Shown here: positions 6,487 through 8,482 of the stretch, piece after piece
How positions within the stretch are numbered: position 1 is the first letter of the stretch
Layout of the letters: each line of letters starts with the position of its first letter
NCBI GenBank assembly: GCA_002490665.1
Contig: DKUL01000063.1
Location: forward strand, 41,158-49,639
Source of the DNA: Lachnospiraceae bacterium UBA7205
Lineage (GTDB): Bacteria; Bacillota; Clostridia; Lachnospirales; Lachnospiraceae
Direction of reading: 5' to 3'
DNA length: 8,482 nt
The notes under the pieces: generated by a model
Database searches by the model: none
What the model was told of the DNA's origin: nothing
What the model saw: only the letters and a program-made list of their open reading frames with translations
Program-made: the position numbers and the translations under genes

Positions 6487-7426
6487 GATATCAATTGTCG
6501 TGCCGGTCTACTTTAACGCGGACACGCTGATGATGTTATATAATGACATGAAGGAAAAGATTCTTGGCGTGCTGGGGGACTATGAGCTGGTATTTGTCGA
6601 CGATGGCTCGCAGGACGATTCGTGGAAGATTATCAACGAGATTTACGAGATGGACAGGGAGCATGTGCAGTGCGTGAAGCTGTCGCGGAATTTTGGCGAG
6701 CACGCGGCGCTTCTGGCAGGACTTTCTGTCTGCACGGGCGACTGTGCCGTGACGAAGCAGGCAGACCTTCAGGAGGACTCCTCGATTATCCTTGAGATGT
6801 ACGAGAGCTGGAAAAAGGGAAACAAGGTGGTGCTTGCCGTCCGTGCAAGCCGTGACGAAAACGCGGTCAAGAAATTCTTTGCGAATATGTATTATGCGAT
6901 TGTGAGAAAGTTTATAGACAAGAACATGCCCGTCGGCGGCTGTGACTGCTATCTTATAGACCGTCAGGTGATTCAGGTTCTGGAGCTTCTGGATGAGAAA
7001 AACTCGTCGCTGACACTGCAGGTGCTCTGGGCGGGATTTCAGACAGACAAGGTGTACTTCCACAGGAAAGACAGGGAGGTGGGCAAGTCGAGATGGACGC
7101 TCGGCAAGAAGATAAAGCTTGTGATTGACTCCATGATGAGCTTCTCCTATGCGCCGATACGCTTTGTGTCCGGTATGGGTGTCTTTTTCTTTATCTGTGC
7201 CGTGCTGATGGCGGTGGAGGCAGTTGTTGAGAAGTTTACGACGGGGACACCGATTCTGGGATGGGCCTCACTGATGTGCGTGGTATGCCTGACATCGGGG
7301 GCGATACTGCTCACGCTCGGCGTTCTCGGGGAGTATATCTGGCGGACGCTCGACGCGTCGAGGAACAGGCCGCCCTTCATTATAGATGAGCGCAGAAGAC
7401 CAGAAGAGAGGGAGGAAAACAGATGA
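6479..7426 (+). CDS. Membrane-anchored GT2 glycosyltransferase of the GtrB/ArnC/DPM1 type
   Basis: This 315-residue protein has an N-terminal GT-A domain and two C-terminal membrane helices (about 229-249 and 262-285), the layout of enzymes that transfer a sugar from a nucleotide to polyprenyl phosphate. KISIVVPVYFN (3-13) opens the domain. VFVDDGSQDDSW (38-49) binds the nucleotide, LSRNFGEHAALLAG (68-81) and GGCDCYLIDR (153-162) are typical of the group, and GKSRWT (202-207) matches its G-x-S-K/R motif. The usual DADLQ metal-binding motif reads QADLQED (94-100), so the first Asp is Gln. Its neighbours suggest that it loads the 3-acylamino-3,6-dideoxyhexose onto undecaprenyl phosphate; this is inferred. 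It overlaps the previous gene by ATGAGTAA and the next by ATGA, so the trio is probably translated together. It could instead be an ordinary GT2 acting on the lipid-linked repeat. Confidence 0.87.
   Translation: MSKISIVVPVYFNADTLMMLYNDMKEKILGVLGDYELVFVDDGSQDDSWKIINEIYEMDREHVQCVKLSRNFGEHAALLAGLSVCTGDCAVTKQADLQEDSSIILEMYESWKKGNKVVLAVRASRDENAVKKFFANMYYAIVRKFIDKNMPVGGCDCYLIDRQVIQVLELLDEKNSSLTLQVLWAGFQTDKVYFHRKDREVGKSRWTLGKKIKLVIDSMMSFSYAPIRFVSGMGVFFFICAVLMAVEAVVEKFTTGTPILGWASLMCVVCLTSGAILLTLGVLGEYIWRTLDASRNRPPFIIDERRRPEEREENR
7411..7415 (+). promoter_or_regulatory. Ribosome binding site of the ketoisomerase gene
   Basis: GGAGG lies 7 bases before the ATG at 7423, within the end of the GT2 gene. 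Translation can therefore start independently as well as through the ATGA overlap. Confidence 0.6.
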
Positions 7427-7854
7427 TAGAAAAATGCAGGATGATAGAATTTCCACAAAAGGGTGACGACAGGGGACATCTTGTCATTGTGGAGGGGAAT
7501 CAGGACATTCCGTTTGATATTAAGCGGGTTTTTTACATCTATGGCTCCGACAAGGATGTCATCCGCGGCAAGCACGCAAATTATAATTCGGAGTTTGTGC
7601 TTATCAATGTCGCCGGAACGTCCAAGGTAAAGGTGGATGACGGCACAAAACAGAAGATTTTCAGCCTGGACAGGCCGCACACCGGAATTTTCCTCCCGCG
7701 GATGGTCTGGAAGGACATGTACGACTTTTCGGAGGATTCCGTGCTTCTGGTGCTTGCAAGCGAGCACTATGATGAAAAGGAATATATCCGGAGCTATCCG
7801 GAATACCTTGAGATCATGAGGGGGAAGGAGCATACTGGTGTGCGAAAAGACTGA
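7423..7854 (+). CDS. fdtA: FdtA/QdtA-type dTDP-4-keto-6-deoxyglucose 3,4-ketoisomerase (WxcM-like cupin)
   Basis: This 143-residue single cupin domain is close to the usual 135-140. The family moves the keto group of dTDP-4-keto-6-deoxy-D-glucose from C-4 to C-3, giving the aminotransferase its substrate. Visible family segments are DDRGHLVIVEG (15-25), IPFDIKRVFYIYG (29-41, with the conserved Arg-Val-x-Tyr), RGKHANYNSEFVLINVAG (48-65), GIFLPRMVWKDMYDFSEDSVLLVLAS (88-113) and YDEKEYIRSYPEYL (116-129). In characterised FdtA and QdtA the catalytic segment reads H-x-H; here it is H51-A-N53. From memory, product choice depends on residues matching 17 and 97; here they are Arg (as in FdtA) and Lys. 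The symbol therefore means the type, and the galacto or gluco product is undecided. Its start overlaps the GT2 stop as ATGA. Confidence 0.85.
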   Translation: MIEKCRMIEFPQKGDDRGHLVIVEGNQDIPFDIKRVFYIYGSDKDVIRGKHANYNSEFVLINVAGTSKVKVDDGTKQKIFSLDRPHTGIFLPRMVWKDMYDFSEDSVLLVLASEHYDEKEYIRSYPEYLEIMRGKEHTGVRKD

Positions 7855-7883
7855 CGGCAGATTTCATCTGTCATGAGTATATC

Positions 7884-7891
7884 AAAGGAGG
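7884..7891 (+). promoter_or_regulatory. Consensus ribosome binding site of the second GNAT gene
   Basis: AAAGGAGG, the best Shine-Dalgarno match in the window, lies 7 bases before the ATG at 7899. The 44-base gap from 7855 also holds a short hairpin (arms CAGAT/ATCTG, 7858-7870) without a T-run, so I do not call a terminator or a promoter there. Confidence 0.7.
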
Positions 7892-7898
7892 AAAAGCT

Positions 7899-8399
7899 AT
7901 GATAAGGAGATTAGAGGAAAGAGACGCGGCGTTGATGCTGGAATGGATGCATGACGAATCCGTCAACTGCTGGTTCCGCTATCCGTTTGCGGATGTGACG
8001 CTTGAGAAGGCAAAAATTTTTATCAAATACAGCTTTGACGAGGAGAACCAGCACTTTGCGATAACCGATAAAACGGATGCGTACCTGGGGACAGTCAGCC
8101 TCAAACATATTTCGGAGAAAGACCACAATGCGGAGCTTGTCATCGCCGCGCGGAAGAAGACATGGAACATTGTGACTGCCGAGCGCGCAGTGACGGACAT
8201 CCTGCACTACGCATTTGACGACCTCGGGCTTCACAGGGTATACCTGACCGTGCTGGCAGATAATGTCGAAGCCAGAAAATTCTATGAGAGCTGCGGCTTT
8301 GACCTGGAAGGCGAATTCCGCGACGCAGTCAGGATACAGGACAGGTACCGGAACATGGTGTGGTATGCGATGCTTAACTGGAAAGAGAAGAGTGTGTAA
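7899..8399 (+). CDS. GNAT-fold protein, diverged paralogue of the 5980 gene, acetyl-CoA loop not conserved
   Basis: This 166-residue protein aligns without gaps to the GNAT at 5980, with about half the residues identical by hand count. The shared blocks are MIRRLE..DA.LMLEWMH, YLGTVSLK, YAFD.LGLHRVYL.VLA.N and FY..CGF. The conserved Asn and general-acid Tyr region are kept. The acetyl-CoA pyrophosphate loop is not: where the paralogue has ARGMGVA this one has TWNIVTA, with no R-x-x-G-x-A. The flanking strands and helix stay intact, and the gene has the strongest binding site in the window, so it looks expressed rather than decayed. It may bind the acyl donor unusually, use another acyl-CoA, or be a non-catalytic partner. 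The sequence cannot decide. It is the last gene seen; 83 bases follow without another. Confidence 0.78.
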   Translation: MIRRLEERDAALMLEWMHDESVNCWFRYPFADVTLEKAKIFIKYSFDEENQHFAITDKTDAYLGTVSLKHISEKDHNAELVIAARKKTWNIVTAERAVTDILHYAFDDLGLHRVYLTVLADNVEARKFYESCGFDLEGEFRDAVRIQDRYRNMVWYAMLNWKEKSV

Positions 8400-8482
8400 A
8401 GACTGGAAATAAAGTAACAGTTAAGCCCAGGACTTTGCACTTGCTGCAAAGTCCGTGGAACAGCGTAGTGGCTGAGGTGCAT
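8400..8482. other. Non-coding tail after the last gene
   Basis: No gene, promoter or T-rich terminator is visible here apart from the inverted repeat described separately. A reverse-strand open frame crosses it but runs antisense through the GNAT gene and looks spurious. Confidence 0.5.
8430..8454 (+). repeat. Perfect 10-bp inverted repeat with 5-base loop, possible dispersed-repeat edge
   Basis: The arms GGACTTTGCA (8430-8439) and TGCAAAGTCC (8445-8454) pair perfectly around the loop CTTGC. It begins 30 bases after the last stop codon, so it would be the first strong RNA hairpin at the operon end. No run of T follows (the next bases are GTGGAACAGC), so it is not a canonical intrinsic terminator. 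A smaller inverted pair, TAAC-A-GTTA (8415-8423), precedes it. Stem-loops of this kind after operons in Clostridiales can be copies of dispersed intergenic palindromes; that is my suspicion, and the window shows only one copy and ends 28 bases later. Confidence 0.6.

Noticed and set aside
7147..7833. Reverse-strand open frame of 228 codons opposite the GT2 and ketoisomerase
   Set aside because: Both sense-strand genes have family motifs throughout; the antisense product has none.
7858..7870. Hairpin CAGAT-TTC-ATCTG between the ketoisomerase and the second GNAT as a terminator
   Set aside because: Only a 5-bp stem and no T-run; a strong ribosome binding site follows within 15 bases, so read-through is expected.
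8430..8454. The 10-bp inverted repeat as a Rho-independent terminator
   Set aside because: The stem is perfect but GTGGAACAGC follows instead of a T-tract, so I list it as a repeat.
8282..8482. Reverse-strand open frame reaching the right edge, beginning MHLSHYAVPRTL
   Set aside because: It runs through the hairpin repeat and antisense through the GNAT gene. Such short frames over intergenic palindromes are commonly annotated by mistake.
1..8482. CRISPR array, tRNA, rRNA, insertion sequence or phage genes
   Set aside because: No regularly spaced repeats, cloverleaf-like stretches, transposase motifs or terminal inverted repeats were seen on either strand.

Overview
The window lies inside a surface-polysaccharide (capsule, exopolysaccharide or cell-wall glycan) biosynthesis locus. 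It is most likely from an anaerobic Gram-positive Firmicute of the Lachnospiraceae/Clostridiales type. This rests on GGAGG-type ribosome binding sites, tight co-directional packing with ATGA overlaps, roughly balanced base composition by eye, and the familiar look of the proteins. No 16S, marker gene or alignment was available, so the taxon is an inference.

All ten supported genes are on the + strand and look like one transcription unit that enters from the left. Region 1 (1-3419) holds the C-terminal part of a putative GT-D-like sugar-transfer protein, a GT2 glycosyltransferase, a GT11 alpha-fucosyltransferase and a GT4 glycosyltransferase. Region 2 (3439-8399) holds a PLP sugar aminotransferase of the FdtB/QdtB type, a polytopic GT-C-like membrane protein, a GNAT acetyltransferase, a membrane-anchored GT2 of the GtrB/ArnC/DPM1 type, an FdtA/QdtA-type cupin ketoisomerase, and a second, diverged GNAT paralogue. 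The last 83 bases hold no gene but contain a perfect 10-bp inverted repeat without a T-tract, and they may be the edge of a dispersed repeat.

Region 2 reads as a nearly self-contained pathway. The ketoisomerase and aminotransferase turn dTDP-4-keto-6-deoxyglucose into a dTDP-3-amino-3,6-dideoxyhexose (Fuc3N or Qui3N type). A GNAT probably N-acylates it, where the characterised pathways use a left-handed beta-helix acetyltransferase. The membrane GT2 could load the sugar onto undecaprenyl phosphate, and the GT-C-like protein could transfer it outside the membrane, as in Gtr-type glycan decoration. That chain is inferred from gene content and is untested. Region 1 would assemble the underlying repeat unit, including a fucose residue. 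No rmlA/rmlB, gmd/fcl, flippase, polymerase or initiating phosphoglycosyltransferase is visible, so those must lie outside the window.

The points most worth a second look are: altered signature residues in three enzymes (HAN for HxH in the ketoisomerase, QAD for DAD in the GT2, loss of the acetyl-CoA loop in the second GNAT), the two GNAT paralogues that bracket the GT2-ketoisomerase pair, and the hairpin repeat at the right edge.
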